64,000 bases of DNA from Tetrapisispora phaffii CBS 4417. Its lineage: Eukaryota; Ascomycota; Saccharomycetes; Saccharomycetales; Saccharomycetaceae. Below, in pieces: positions 11,064 through 20,637 of the stretch (position 1 is the stretch's first letter; each line of letters starts with the position of its first letter). The DNA lies in contig NC_016530.1 in NCBI RefSeq assembly GCF_000236905.1, positions 372,001 through 436,000 of the forward strand, written 5' to 3'. Below the pieces are notes generated by a model. It was not told the DNA's origin and searched no databases. It was given only the letters and a program-made list of their open reading frames with translations. The translations under genes and the position numbers were made by a program.

Positions 11064-12111
11064 TGTATGTATGTATGTATACAAATAAACTGAAACAACT
11101 ATGCAACAAACACAACCAAGAGATACTCTTGTGTCCTCTCATCCATCTGATCAACAGATGTTGGGGGCTGAAGTGTAGAACCTGAAACAAATTGTTGTGA
11201 TTTCAATTACCCGATCTATCTGTGCCATTGAACTTACGCACCACATAAACTTACTGATAAAAGCTTACTTTTTACCATCCCGCCAGAAACATGCATGCAG
11301 TCAAATTGGTGTTCTAGTGTTAAAAAACTATGACGAGGCCGGGTACCGTTTTCACTTCACCCTCCAACGCTTCAGTTTTAAAAATAGCATGCAAATAATA
11401 TTTTATGGTCTGGATTGTACTGTTGGCCGGAACCCACACTTAACTATGTGTTTTTTCGAGATTATAGTTCCTTCATCTTCTGGCTGGAACTTATTTTTAT
11501 ATACCACAGCATGCGGGTTATAGATGGCATGCTGTTACACACCTAACTAAGTTACACGCATGTATGTATTGGTAGCAGTGGTGCTAACTAACGACTCCAG
11601 GAACCTGGTCCTTCGTATCTACAAAGCACTAAAGAGAACAACTAACCTTAATGAAAATACGCTAAATTGGTGCTTTGCATGTCTAAATTAAGCACTGTAG
11701 TATTTTGCTTGAACGTAACCAAATGTAACAACAGTAGTTGTTACATTTATATGTATATTCTATATACTGGTCTTATGTTGCTGTACATATTAACAGTCCT
11801 GATTGGGAACGGTTGCTTCGTGACATCAGCATAATTATTATTGTATGCCATCGATGCAACTACTGAAAAATTAATTTCAACGTAGAATTTTTCTTAACTG
11901 AGCAACAAACTATTTTCGTAGCCTGCTCTGTTCTAAGGCAGTCGTAACATCGGAAATAACCATCTGACATATGGCCAATGTTACAATTAATATATATATG
12001 TATATATAAGAGTTTCTTAATTAAATATATTTCAATTCAAAGTTAGCTGCACTCAACACTCTGACTTCGTTGATCCATGCAAAAGGAATTTATGGGTAGC
12101 TAAATTTTATT
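10359..12111. other. 1.75-kb intergenic gap between YGL036W-like gene and OCH1
   Basis: No supported gene. PNC1 (nicotinamidase) sits at this place in S. cerevisiae, but no frame here resembles it. It contains a (GTAT)11 microsatellite (11037-11080), a GC-richer patch at 10755-10900 and TATATATATG/TATATAAG elements at about 11990-12010 that probably serve the OCH1 promoter. The 108-codon frame at 11197-11523 has no recognisable domain and poor codon usage, and I leave it out. Confidence 0.5.
11037..11080. repeat. (GTAT)11 microsatellite
   Basis: Eleven exact GTAT units, preceded by an ATACATACATATATAT stretch that makes the 5' part partly self-complementary. Similar but shorter TA/TGTA tracts occur at 14891-14910, 20681-20710, 46352-46374 and 55421-55460, all intergenic. 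Confidence 0.95.
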
Positions 12112-13578
12112 ATGAAGGGATCCAATAATTTAATCAAGACTTTGCTATCTAGAAAGAAAAAGGTAAGACAAATTTTATTCTCTATTGCATTGATATACGT
12201 AATTGTTATTGTTTTATTCAAAAATTCTAGGATATCATTAAACTATCTACAAAAAACAAGAAATTTAGGTATAAAATTACCTACCACATCATTCTCAAAT
12301 GGTACTCCATTAAATCTGAAATATATTAATGTTAACTCAAATAATGAAATTGATGATTTGAGAAAACAATTAGCATTCACTTTCCCATATGAACCAGAAA
12401 AACCAATTCCAAGAAATGTATGGCAAACTTGGAAATGTAATAGAGACTCTTCAAAATTTCCATCAAGTTTTAAAAAATTATCTGATAAATGGATGGAAGA
12501 ATCAAAGGCTTCTCAATATAATTATAACTTGATTCCTGATGATTATCTAGAGACGTTTCTAACTAATATTTATGGTGAAGTTCCATTAATCATCGATGCT
12601 TTCAATATTATGCCTGTTAATATATTAAAAGCAGATTTTCTAAGGTACTTGATCTTATATGCAAGAGGTGGCATTTATTCTGATATGGATACTGTGCCGT
12701 TGAAACCATTGAATTCATGGCCAAGTGTAAATAGTTCGTATATCTCCAATTTAAAAGATATATCTGATGGGATTGAGTATAAGAACAAAGATACATCTGC
12801 AAAGATTAATCAATTGGAACCAGGATTTGTAGTAGGAATCGAGGCTGATCCAGATAGAGAAGATTGGAGTGACTGGTATGCAAGAAGAATTCAATTTTGT
12901 CAATGGACAATTCAATCGAAACCCGGTCATCCGATTCTAAGAGAACTTATTTTAAATATCACAGCAACTACATTAAATAGCGTGGATTTAGAGTCAGTAT
13001 CTTCAGGGACGGATTTAAAATTAATTTCAACTTCAGACAGTAAGCAGATAAAAAAAATGATTGGCAATAACAAAGAATTAGATTACAACGTAAATTATAG
13101 AGATAAGAGAAGAAACGATGAATCGTATCAACATTCAAAGTTGAAGAATAAAAAAATAGTTGATGGTACAGATATTATGAATTGGACAGGTCCAGGCATC
13201 TTTTCAGATATTATATTTGGATACATGAATAATATAATTGACAACAATAAAGACATCTCATTAGTCAATGGAAATCTAATTAGTAATAATTATTTGCAAA
13301 GTCTACAGCAAAGTGACGAAGAAAGAGCACAAACGACTAAAAAATTCTACAAAGAAATTACCGAAAGCTTATTAAATGATAATCATATTCCGTGGTCGTT
13401 TTTCTCCTTAATTCAAATACCAGTTTTAGTGGATGACGTTATGGTTTTACCAATCACAAGCTTTTCACCAGACGTTGGTCAAATGGGAGCTAGGGACAGT
13501 TCTCATCCATTAGCATATGTTAAACATATGTTTAGTGGTTCGTGGAAAGATTCTGCTGATAAAAATGCTGGTCATTAA
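12112..13578 (+). CDS. OCH1: Initiating alpha-1,6-mannosyltransferase Och1 (GT32)
   Basis: A type II Golgi membrane protein of 488 residues: short basic cytosolic tail, one membrane anchor at about 21-37, then a lumenal GT32 domain. IPRNVWQTWK starts the catalytic region, and the metal-binding DXD is D191-M192-D193 in GGIYSDMDTVPL. PGHPILRE and TGPGIFSD are further GT32 signatures. Och1 adds the first alpha-1,6-mannose of the outer chain to N-glycans in the cis-Golgi using GDP-mannose. Length agrees with S. cerevisiae (480). Gene order (after the YGL036W-like gene) and strand also agree. Confidence 0.95.
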   Translation: MKGSNNLIKTLLSRKKKVRQILFSIALIYVIVIVLFKNSRISLNYLQKTRNLGIKLPTTSFSNGTPLNLKYINVNSNNEIDDLRKQLAFTFPYEPEKPIPRNVWQTWKCNRDSSKFPSSFKKLSDKWMEESKASQYNYNLIPDDYLETFLTNIYGEVPLIIDAFNIMPVNILKADFLRYLILYARGGIYSDMDTVPLKPLNSWPSVNSSYISNLKDISDGIEYKNKDTSAKINQLEPGFVVGIEADPDREDWSDWYARRIQFCQWTIQSKPGHPILRELILNITATTLNSVDLESVSSGTDLKLISTSDSKQIKKMIGNNKELDYNVNYRDKRRNDESYQHSKLKNKKIVDGTDIMNWTGPGIFSDIIFGYMNNIIDNNKDISLVNGNLISNNYLQSLQQSDEERAQTTKKFYKEITESLLNDNHIPWSFFSLIQIPVLVDDVMVLPITSFSPDVGQMGARDSSHPLAYVKHMFSGSWKDSADKNAGH

Positions 13579-13770
13579 ATTTAACAAGTCGTTCGAGTCA
13601 TATTATGAGTATTAATTCTATATATGTATTTCTTTTTCGATTATAAGAACACAAGGATATAATTCTTTATAAAGATTCTTTGATAGAATATCAAAGATGA
13701 ACGTTAATCCATATATAAGTACATCGTCATATTGCCCATTATATATTACAAAACTAATCAATAAAAAACA

Positions 13771-14733
13771 TTATAATATAGTACACAATGATTTCTTCTT
13801 CTTTTTATTTTTTCTATTCTCTGATGCACTTGATATATTTTTATTTGTATTATTATTAATGTCACTATTTTTCTTACTCTTAATCTCTGCAGAAGTAGAC
13901 GCTTGCTTTACATTTTGTGTTTTATCAATACCACTAGAATCGGTATTGTCTGGTGAAGGCATTGCATTACTGTTTTTATTATTTGATGATGGCCTCTTAC
14001 TATTGCTTGCATCGGCACTACTCGTGTTAGTGCTCGTAATCGGCCTTGCATCCATATTGGAACGTGAAGCCATTCGCGAAGGTGAATGATTTAAATTCGA
14101 GATCGAGTTTCTTGATGCCGAACTCATAGTTCTTCCCATTTTCATATTACCTAAACTCGGGTTTCTTCTTGCACCGCCATTAATGCCATTATTTTGGTTA
14201 TTTGTATTATTATTTACATTTTCCAATTCATCCCTTATGATCTGTCTCACCAAATCCACAAACACTTCATCGACATTACTCCTCAACAAGGCGCTTGTTT
14301 CATAGAAAGGCACCCTCCCCCATCTGCTGCTGACCTCAATACCGTCCTCCACGCTAATGACTCTATCATATTTCAAATCTGCTTTATTACCAACCAACAC
14401 CATTGGCACTTTATTCGAGTCCTTAATTTTCAACACTTGTTCTCTCAACTCCAACAGCTCATTCAACGAGTTTTTGTCAGTGACGGAATAGACTAACAAG
14501 AACCCCATGCCCGATTTAATATACAACTCCCTCATTGCGGTGAATTGAGCCACACCAGCAGTATCCAAAATCTCCAGATCGAACAATTTGTTATCTATTT
14601 CAATTGTCTTCCTATATGAATCCTCGATAGTTGGGTCATACGTGTCCAAATAGACACCTTGAACGAACTGAACAGTAAGACATGACTTACCAACACCACC
14701 TGCACCCAGCACGACCAGTTTATAATCTCTCAT
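13771..14733 (-). CDS. RSR1: Ras-family GTPase Rsr1/Bud1
   Basis: A Rap-like small GTPase that marks the bud site and recruits Cdc24. The G1 loop GAGGVGKS lies at residues 10-17, the effector YDPTIEDSY follows, switch II is DTAGVAQFT, and NKAD is at about 116-119. The polybasic tail ends in the CAAX box CTIL after KKKKKS. I start at the ATG giving MRDYKLVVLG, as in S. cerevisiae; an in-frame ATG five codons upstream (14748) would add MSSAE. The linker between the G domain and CAAX is Asn/Ser-rich and makes the protein (320 residues) longer than S. cerevisiae Rsr1 (272). OCH1 ends 190 bp away, tail to tail. Confidence 0.95.
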   Translation of the reverse strand: MRDYKLVVLGAGGVGKSCLTVQFVQGVYLDTYDPTIEDSYRKTIEIDNKLFDLEILDTAGVAQFTAMRELYIKSGMGFLLVYSVTDKNSLNELLELREQVLKIKDSNKVPMVLVGNKADLKYDRVISVEDGIEVSSRWGRVPFYETSALLRSNVDEVFVDLVRQIIRDELENVNNNTNNQNNGINGGARRNPSLGNMKMGRTMSSASRNSISNLNHSPSRMASRSNMDARPITSTNTSSADASNSKRPSSNNKNSNAMPSPDNTDSSGIDKTQNVKQASTSAEIKSKKNSDINNNTNKNISSASENRKNKKKKKSLCTIL

Positions 14734-16114
14734 TTCCGCTGACGACAAACAATGAAATAGTAGATATGGATGTATATATATTTGTATGTTTATTGCAGTT
14801 TACAAATAGTAGTTTCCAGATAACACGCCAGTGCAGTTATGCGATTTCTAGCAGCAACATATTACTCAATTGAATAGAGATGAACACATACATATATATA
14901 TATATATATGTAGTTAATATGTAATTACCATAACAGGGCACAAGAACTAATATAGTGTAATCCGAGATAATACAATTTCGAAATTTTTCAAAGCAATTAG
15001 AAGAGTTCGGAAAAAATGGAGACCCACACGTAGAGACGTGAACAATTTCAAGTCGAAGATTTCGAAAAGTCGAAAAATTGAAAAATTGCGAAATCGAAAA
15101 TGGGTACATATGCCAACATGCTGCTTACGGTGTCTGTGTTTAGCGGAATAGCACACGGGGAACCCATCAGGAAAAAGTTAAAAAGCAGACATATGAAAAT
15201 ATCCGTATTGGGAAATACAGCATTTGCAAACCGAAGAGCGAAAAAACGACCAAACGAACAACGGAACAGAAGAAGTCCATGGAATTTGAGAGGACGCAGC
15301 GTTGCCCGGACACACGCACGTGATAACTTAAAAAATGCGTGACGTGATGGTGCACGTGACGGGTAAAGAAGCGAAGAGTGGACGGGGTGTGCCGCGAGAA
15401 ACAAAAAGTGCTTTTTCGAGGGAAAAGCACGAATTTGAGAAATACAGTGGTTTCGGTACGGCTGTTTCACTGGAAAAACCGACGAAAATTCACGAATATG
15501 GACTACGACTCGACATATTTTTTCGAAATTGAATAAAGTGAGATGCGCACTCTGTGCTATGCTGCCGTCGGAGGCATCGTTAACGGAACACACTGTGTGG
15601 TCAAGAATATTGCAACTGTTACGAACGATGCCGTTTGTATTATGTATGTTACACAACATACACTAGTGAATTCGATATGCAGATGTACATTGCATGTAGG
15701 TTCACAAGATCTCTCTGGATGGAGGAACTCACACGTCAGGACTGTTCTGGGATAGAAAAATTTTTTTGTTGCTTATCCAAATACTAAACCACTATGGAAG
15801 AGTAAACGTTTGAAATAATGCCATTTGCTTTGTCTATGTGTGGTTGTTCTCGTAATGGTCTTTTCATAAAGGCATCAAAAACGTCGAATTTGGAAATTGG
15901 AAAAATAACGAAGTATGAAATTGTTAAACTGTGGAAAAAATTGATGGCTCTCTTTTAACATACTTTGGAGCTTTTCTTTTTTACTATGTATGGTGAATTT
16001 CATCTGCTTACATACACATGCATCCACATATATATATATATGTGGGTGTATTATTAATTGTTTATTTATCTAGTCATCTCTTTATTAACGTCAATATTTC
16101 TTTCTTGGTAACTA
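14734..16114. promoter_or_regulatory. Divergent RSR1/CYS4 intergenic region, 1.38 kb
   Basis: This region separates two outward-facing genes and must hold both promoters. HEM2 and the YGR153-154 genes lie in the corresponding S. cerevisiae intervals, but no frame here resembles them. It contains a TA tract (14891-14910), a GC-richer middle (about 15100-15500) and two CACGTG elements listed separately. Overlapping frames at 15048-15659 lack protein character. Confidence 0.55.
15317..15358. promoter_or_regulatory. Pair of CACGTG (Cbf1-type) elements upstream of CYS4
   Basis: CACGTG occurs at 15317-15322 and 15353-15358. Read on the minus strand they are ATCACGTG and GTCACGTG, both matching the Cbf1 consensus RTCACRTG. 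Cbf1 with Met4 activates sulfur genes in yeast, which would suit CYS4, although the pair is about 760 bp from its start. RSR1 is about 600 bp away on the other side. Confidence 0.45.
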
Positions 16115-17635
16115 ATGCAAAACAAAATCATACACGCAAATATGGATTCCAGACACAACGTTATTGATTTGGTTGGTAACACACCTTTGATTGAATTAAA
16201 AAAACTACCAAAACATTATGGCATTAGGCCAAAAGTTTTCGCTAAATTAGAACTGTACAACCCAGGTGGCTCTATCAAGGACAGAATCGCTAAGTCCATG
16301 GTTGAGTATGCCGAATCAACAGGTTTGATCCATCCTTCTAGATCAACTTTAATCGAACCAACTTCCGGTAACACTGGTATTGGTTTGGCTTTGATTGGTG
16401 CTATTAAAGGCTACAGAACTATCATCACTTTGCCAGAAAAGATGTCCAATGAAAAGGTTTCTGTCTTAAAGGCTCTGGGCGCTGAAATCATCAGAACCCC
16501 CACTGAGGCTGCTTGGGATGCGCCAGAGTCGCATATCGGTGTTGCTAAGAAGTTGGAAAAAGAAATTCCAGGTGCTATCATTCTAGATCAATACAACAAC
16601 TTGAGAAACCCAGAAGCTCATTACTTTGGTACTGGTAGAGAAATCCACCACCAATTAAGAGATATTAACAGATTCGACTCTTTAAGAGCTGTGGTCGCTG
16701 GTGCTGGTACTGGTGGTACCATTTCAGGTATTGCTAAATACATCAAAGAACAAAACTCAGATATTCAAATAGTCGGTGCTGATCCAATCGGTTCCATTTT
16801 GGCTCTTCCAGAAGCTTTGAACAAAACCGATATCACTTCTTACAAGGTTGAAGGTATTGGTTACGATTTCATTCCAAGCGTCTTAGACAGATCTTTAATC
16901 GACACATGGTACAAGACTGACGATAAGCCAGCTTTCATCTACGCTAGACAATTGATCTCCAACGAAGGTGTCTTGATTGGTGGCTCCTCTGGTTCCGCAT
17001 TCACTGCCTTAGTTAAATACTGTGAGGACCACCCAGAATTAACTGAAGATGACACTGTTGTTGTTGTTTTCCCAGATTCGATCAGATCATACTTAACCAA
17101 ATTCGTCGATGATGAATGGTTAAAGAAGAACGATCTATGGGATGACGCTGTTTTATTACGTGTCGACAGAGACCAACCAAAGAACGATGTTTTCAACGGT
17201 GCTGCCGTTAAGGACTTACATTTGAAGCCTGTTGTTGCTGTTAAGGAAACTACGTCGGTTTCTGATGTCATCGCTGTTTTGAGAGATAACGCTTTCGACC
17301 AAGTTCCCGTTTTGACGGCCGATAACAAATTAGCTGGTTTAGTTACCTTATCTAGTTTATTAAAGAAATTATCTGACGGGTCTGTCTCTAAGACCGACTC
17401 CATCAAGAACTCTTTCTTAAACTTCAACAAATTAAACAACTTCGATGAAGTTTCCTCTTACAACGAAAACAAATCTGGTAAGAAGAAGTTCGTCAAGTTC
17501 TCCACTGAAACTAAATTATCTGAATTAAACCAATTCTTTGAAAAGAATTCATCCGCTATTATCACCGACGGTTTAACTCCAGTCCACATTGTCACAAAGA
17601 TGGATCTTCTAGCTTACCTAACTCAAATGTTATAA
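16115..17635 (+). CDS. CYS4: Cystathionine beta-synthase
   Basis: A 506-residue PLP enzyme joining serine and homocysteine to give cystathionine, the first step of transsulfuration. The PLP lysine is K55 in NPGGSIKDR, the phosphate loop is GAGTGGT, and SGNTGIG and GGSSGSA are family signatures. Two CBS domains form the C-terminal regulatory module (about 380-435 and 465-506). The heme-binding N-terminal extension of animal enzymes is absent, as in other yeasts. Codon usage is strongly biased, implying high expression. An alternative ATG at 16142 would give MDSRHNV; I keep the first ATG because the S. cerevisiae protein has a similar N-terminal extension. Confidence 0.97.
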   Translation: MQNKIIHANMDSRHNVIDLVGNTPLIELKKLPKHYGIRPKVFAKLELYNPGGSIKDRIAKSMVEYAESTGLIHPSRSTLIEPTSGNTGIGLALIGAIKGYRTIITLPEKMSNEKVSVLKALGAEIIRTPTEAAWDAPESHIGVAKKLEKEIPGAIILDQYNNLRNPEAHYFGTGREIHHQLRDINRFDSLRAVVAGAGTGGTISGIAKYIKEQNSDIQIVGADPIGSILALPEALNKTDITSYKVEGIGYDFIPSVLDRSLIDTWYKTDDKPAFIYARQLISNEGVLIGGSSGSAFTALVKYCEDHPELTEDDTVVVVFPDSIRSYLTKFVDDEWLKKNDLWDDAVLLRVDRDQPKNDVFNGAAVKDLHLKPVVAVKETTSVSDVIAVLRDNAFDQVPVLTADNKLAGLVTLSSLLKKLSDGSVSKTDSIKNSFLNFNKLNNFDEVSSYNENKSGKKKFVKFSTETKLSELNQFFEKNSSAIITDGLTPVHIVTKMDLLAYLTQML

Positions 17636-17749
17636 GGTTAAACTATATACAATTTTATGTGTCTTACATGTAATTAACAAATTTTATAAATAAATGTTCT
17701 AATAATATTTTGTACAATTAATTATAATTGGTGATTGGTCCTACTTCTA

Positions 17750-18202
17750 TTAATTCTTATTCTTCATGCCGAGAACTGTCATTATTGGCCCGATTTGATC
17801 TTGGCCTAATTCAATCCCAGCCTTATCCATTGCTTTCCTTAAATCCAACATGGATTCTCTGAGCTCCTTATTCATGAATATTTTAATAATTTGTAGCGGA
17901 TTAGCTTGTAGGTCTGTCGGACCATCTTTTGGAACTAACCCTTTTTCTATTAAAATCTTCTGTACTTTATTTAATTTTTCAGTGACCTCTTCAGAACTTT
18001 TAATTTTATCTAATAACTTCTGAACCTTTAAATGTGCTGATACATCTTCATTTTCATATTTGTCATCCCATGATTTAGCATATGTCCTCTTTTGGATTAC
18101 ACTTTCAGTAATTGTATTTTGTTTAATCAATACTGGGGTTATATAATTAGAAATCTTGAAACTAGCGGGCAATGTTCTACGTAATACTGTTCTTGCTAAC
18201 AT
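17750..18202 (-). CDS. Small predicted mitochondrial protein (YGL041W-A-like)
   Basis: 150 residues with an arginine-rich, acid-free N-terminus (MLARTVLRRTLPASFKIS) typical of a mitochondrial presequence, probably cleaved near the RTYA motif at about 44-48. The rest is charged and helical: a KVQKLLDKIKSSEEVTEKLNKVQ stretch, then a C-terminal segment ending GPIMTVLGMKNKN. No membrane span or catalytic motif is visible. Its place between CYS4 and DST1 and its size fit S. cerevisiae YGL041W-A, a conserved fungal protein of unknown function. That link is from gene order and size only. Confidence 0.65.
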   Translation of the reverse strand: MLARTVLRRTLPASFKISNYITPVLIKQNTITESVIQKRTYAKSWDDKYENEDVSAHLKVQKLLDKIKSSEEVTEKLNKVQKILIEKGLVPKDGPTDLQANPLQIIKIFMNKELRESMLDLRKAMDKAGIELGQDQIGPIMTVLGMKNKN

Positions 18203-18537
18203 TGTTATATAGTTCTTGTATCTGATTAAGATACATTCTAACTAATCTATTTAATAATCATTATCCAAAAATATTCGATCCTTTTAAAAAATATCTTTAA
18301 ATTTATAATTATCACTGATTTTTGAAAAATGTAATGAAGCCTAGGATAGGCCTATTGAAATATCGATAGGTTATTCGTATTTAAAAGAAAGGTATTTGAT
18401 ATATTCATTATTAAGAGATGAGATCAGTTAGTCAAAAGAAGCATAAGTTTAAATACGTTGTATATTCTATAAAAAAGTAATTATGTATCAATTTTAAAGT
18501 AAACACAAAGTATATGATATTGATAGTGTTTAAAACT
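18203..18537. other. Intergenic: 5' flank of the small mitochondrial gene, 3' flank of DST1
   Basis: 335 bp, very AT-rich. CCTAGGATAGGCCTA at about 18340 is a small imperfect inverted repeat. Nothing else noted. Confidence 0.5.
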
Positions 18538-19449
18538 TCAAGAAAATTTCCATCTATTACCACAGGCTTCACATGTACAGAACGTTGTTAAAGGTTCATC
18601 CGCAGATCTGGTTTGTAATTGGTAGTATGAAACCTTCTTCTCTTTACATTTACCACAAGTGAATCTATCAGTGACAGATCTTTCTATTGTTGCACCTTGA
18701 GCATTGAACAAGTTTTGTTTAGAAATTTCGTCCATTTTTTGTTTTAAATATTCTGGAGCCAAGTCTTTTGAGGAACATTTTGAAAGGAATTCAGCTGTTA
18801 CTTCACCATTGGTAATTTTATGTTTCAAATCTGGATTATTCTTTGATATCACATTGGAGTAGATTATTCTATATCTTTCTCTGTACGCTTTTTCATCAGT
18901 CTCACTGTTATGTAAGTTGTGCATTTGGAGTTCAATATCTTTGACGGTATTTAGGATTGCTTGTGGTGGATGCTCACTTTCTTTGGCCAAAGCATCATAT
19001 AACGCTTTTATAACCCTGTCTCGTAAATCGTCATTATATATTGCCGTGTCTACACAATCGTTGATAGTGTTTCTAGTTTTCTTTGTAATGTATTTATCTT
19101 GTTTGTTGGCTTCATTAGAGGCACCACTCTCGTCCTTCAAGCTGACTGCATTGGCCTGTTGGCTCTCCTTTGACAAATCTTTTTGAGAATTTTGTGTTTT
19201 TAGTTTCTTGTGCTTGTTAATAGAATCTTTCCAATTGGTGATAATTTTCCTCACTAGCTTTGAAATTTCTGGGTTGGTCGATTTTTTAAATTTGTTCACT
19301 TCAATACCGACCTTAGTTTCTCTTAGTAGCTTTTCTGTGGCAACTACCTCGGCATCCAAAGTATTTAGGATCTTTAGAACAGCATCATTATCGTTCTTAG
19401 AGACCTCTAAGTCTTTAACCAATTCAATAACTTGTTTGGAATCCATCAT
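18538..19449 (-). CDS. DST1: Transcription elongation factor TFIIS
   Basis: This 303-residue protein stimulates the RNA-cleavage activity of backtracked RNA polymerase II. Domain I (N-terminal helical bundle, about 5-80) is followed by the central Pol II-binding domain (about 125-250). The C-terminal zinc ribbon has ligands C265, C268, C293 and C296. The acidic catalytic pair D284-E285 sits in RSADEP. It ends RWKFS, one residue from the normal C-terminus. Length matches S. cerevisiae (309). MMDSKQV starts at the first ATG; the second Met is equally possible. Confidence 0.97.
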   Translation of the reverse strand: MMDSKQVIELVKDLEVSKNDNDAVLKILNTLDAEVVATEKLLRETKVGIEVNKFKKSTNPEISKLVRKIITNWKDSINKHKKLKTQNSQKDLSKESQQANAVSLKDESGASNEANKQDKYITKKTRNTINDCVDTAIYNDDLRDRVIKALYDALAKESEHPPQAILNTVKDIELQMHNLHNSETDEKAYRERYRIIYSNVISKNNPDLKHKITNGEVTAEFLSKCSSKDLAPEYLKQKMDEISKQNLFNAQGATIERSVTDRFTCGKCKEKKVSYYQLQTRSADEPLTTFCTCEACGNRWKFS

Positions 19450-19767
19450 TGGCTTTATTCCCTTGTGTATCTAAAGTTTGACGATTTGGGTGTTCAACAT
19501 TGTGTTGTAATAATAGTTTATAAATTAAAAGATTGTAAATATGCTTTGTTTTTATTATGTTTTCATTTTTTAAATTTTGTTAGTATTTAAAATTCCGAAA
19601 ATGAACTATATGAAAAATTTACAAATATATATATGTATATGAATATCAAAAATGGCTAATCGATAGTTTATGCATTAGCAAAGCCTGTTTCAGAGTGGGG
19701 ACTGAACAAGATAGCATAGCTAAGAAAATTTAGAGTCTGTTTTTGGCTCTGGTTTTATCAAAGAAGA
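19450..19767. promoter_or_regulatory. Divergent DST1/RNA15 promoter
   Basis: 318 bp between two outward genes, AT-rich, with TATATATATGTATATG at about 19626-19641. A TTCCGAAA at about 19592 recalls the core of centromere element III but the rest of a centromere is missing (see rejected items). Confidence 0.6.
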
Positions 19768-20637
19768 ATGAATAAATTTGGAAATGCAGGCGTGCAAAAC
19801 AACCCTCCTTCTCGTGTGATATACATTGGGTCTATCCCATATGACCAAACTGAAGAACAGATACTGGATTTATGCAGCAATGTTGGCCCAGTGGTGAATT
19901 TGAAGATGATGTTTGACCCTCAAACAGGTCGTTCCAAGGGGTACGCTTTTGTGGAATACAAAGACTTAGAAACCAGTGCTTCTGCTGTGCGCAATTTAAA
20001 TGGTTACCAGGTAGGCTCTAGATTGCTAAAATGCGGGTATTCTTCCAACAGCGATATTTCTGGCAGTGCCGGCAACGACAACAACGATAATAGCAACATC
20101 CACGATATAAACGGCAACTTGAGCAACGGCATGATGAAACATGGGGGGAACGTGGAATACATAGACAGTAAGTTTTTGAATTTACCTAATGGTGTCGACG
20201 TGAATATCAATATGACTACACCAGCGATGATGATTTCCAGCGAGCTTGCCAAGATCGACAAGAGCGAGCAGCTGGTGATACTGGACAACTTCCAGAAGTA
20301 CTGCAGCGAGCATGAAGAGGAAGCCAGCGAGCTGTTAAACGAATTCCCTCAGTTGATATATAGTATAGCGGAGCTGTTGCTGACGAACGGGGTCTGCAAG
20401 ACCGACGATTTGATTCCGTTGACCAACAGCGTACCGAGCAGTGGCAATGCGGGTGATAGCGATGAGACTGGGAAGAGCAATGCAGTGGACAAAGAGATGC
20501 AAGAGAAACAAAAGAACCTGTTGAGACAGGTCCTGCAATTGAGCGACAGCGAAATTGCAATCCTACCTGATGATGAGCGCATGGGCATCTGGGACATCAA
20601 GCAGAAAGTGCTAAAGGGAGAGTTCGGCAGCTTATAA
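19768..20637 (+). CDS. RNA15: Rna15, RRM subunit of cleavage factor IA
   Basis: 289 residues. One RRM at about residues 17-95 has RNP2 VIYIGSIP and RNP1 KGYAFVEY. An Asn/Gly-rich linker, the hinge region NINMTTPAMMISSELAK that binds Rna14, and the CstF-64-type C-terminal helical domain (QVLQLSDSEIAILPDDE, KGEFGSL) follow. It recognises A-rich positioning elements during mRNA 3'-end cleavage and polyadenylation. The related gene PTI1 occupies the sister position beside CYS4/CHO2 in S. cerevisiae, but the AGVQNNPPSR N-terminus and Rna14-binding hinge say RNA15. Codon usage shifts to GAG/AGC-rich in the C-terminal half. Confidence 0.95.
   Translation: MNKFGNAGVQNNPPSRVIYIGSIPYDQTEEQILDLCSNVGPVVNLKMMFDPQTGRSKGYAFVEYKDLETSASAVRNLNGYQVGSRLLKCGYSSNSDISGSAGNDNNDNSNIHDINGNLSNGMMKHGGNVEYIDSKFLNLPNGVDVNINMTTPAMMISSELAKIDKSEQLVILDNFQKYCSEHEEEASELLNEFPQLIYSIAELLLTNGVCKTDDLIPLTNSVPSSGNAGDSDETGKSNAVDKEMQEKQKNLLRQVLQLSDSEIAILPDDERMGIWDIKQKVLKGEFGSL

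Noticed and set aside
11197..11523. 108-codon frame between the YGL036W-like gene and OCH1
   Set aside because: No domain, no signal, no resemblance to PNC1 expected there, and frame composition like non-coding DNA.
15048..15659. 203-codon minus-strand frame upstream of CYS4
   Set aside because: Three overlapping frames on both strands in the GC-richer patch are equally open; the peptide is rich in His/Cys/Phe without any motif and carries no conserved neighbour order.
19560..19640. TTCCGAAA in AT-rich DNA as a possible point centromere (CDEIII)
   Set aside because: The flanking CDEIII positions do not fit, there is no CDEI (RTCACRTG) about 90 bp away, and the site lies in a 318-bp divergent promoter between DST1 and RNA15.
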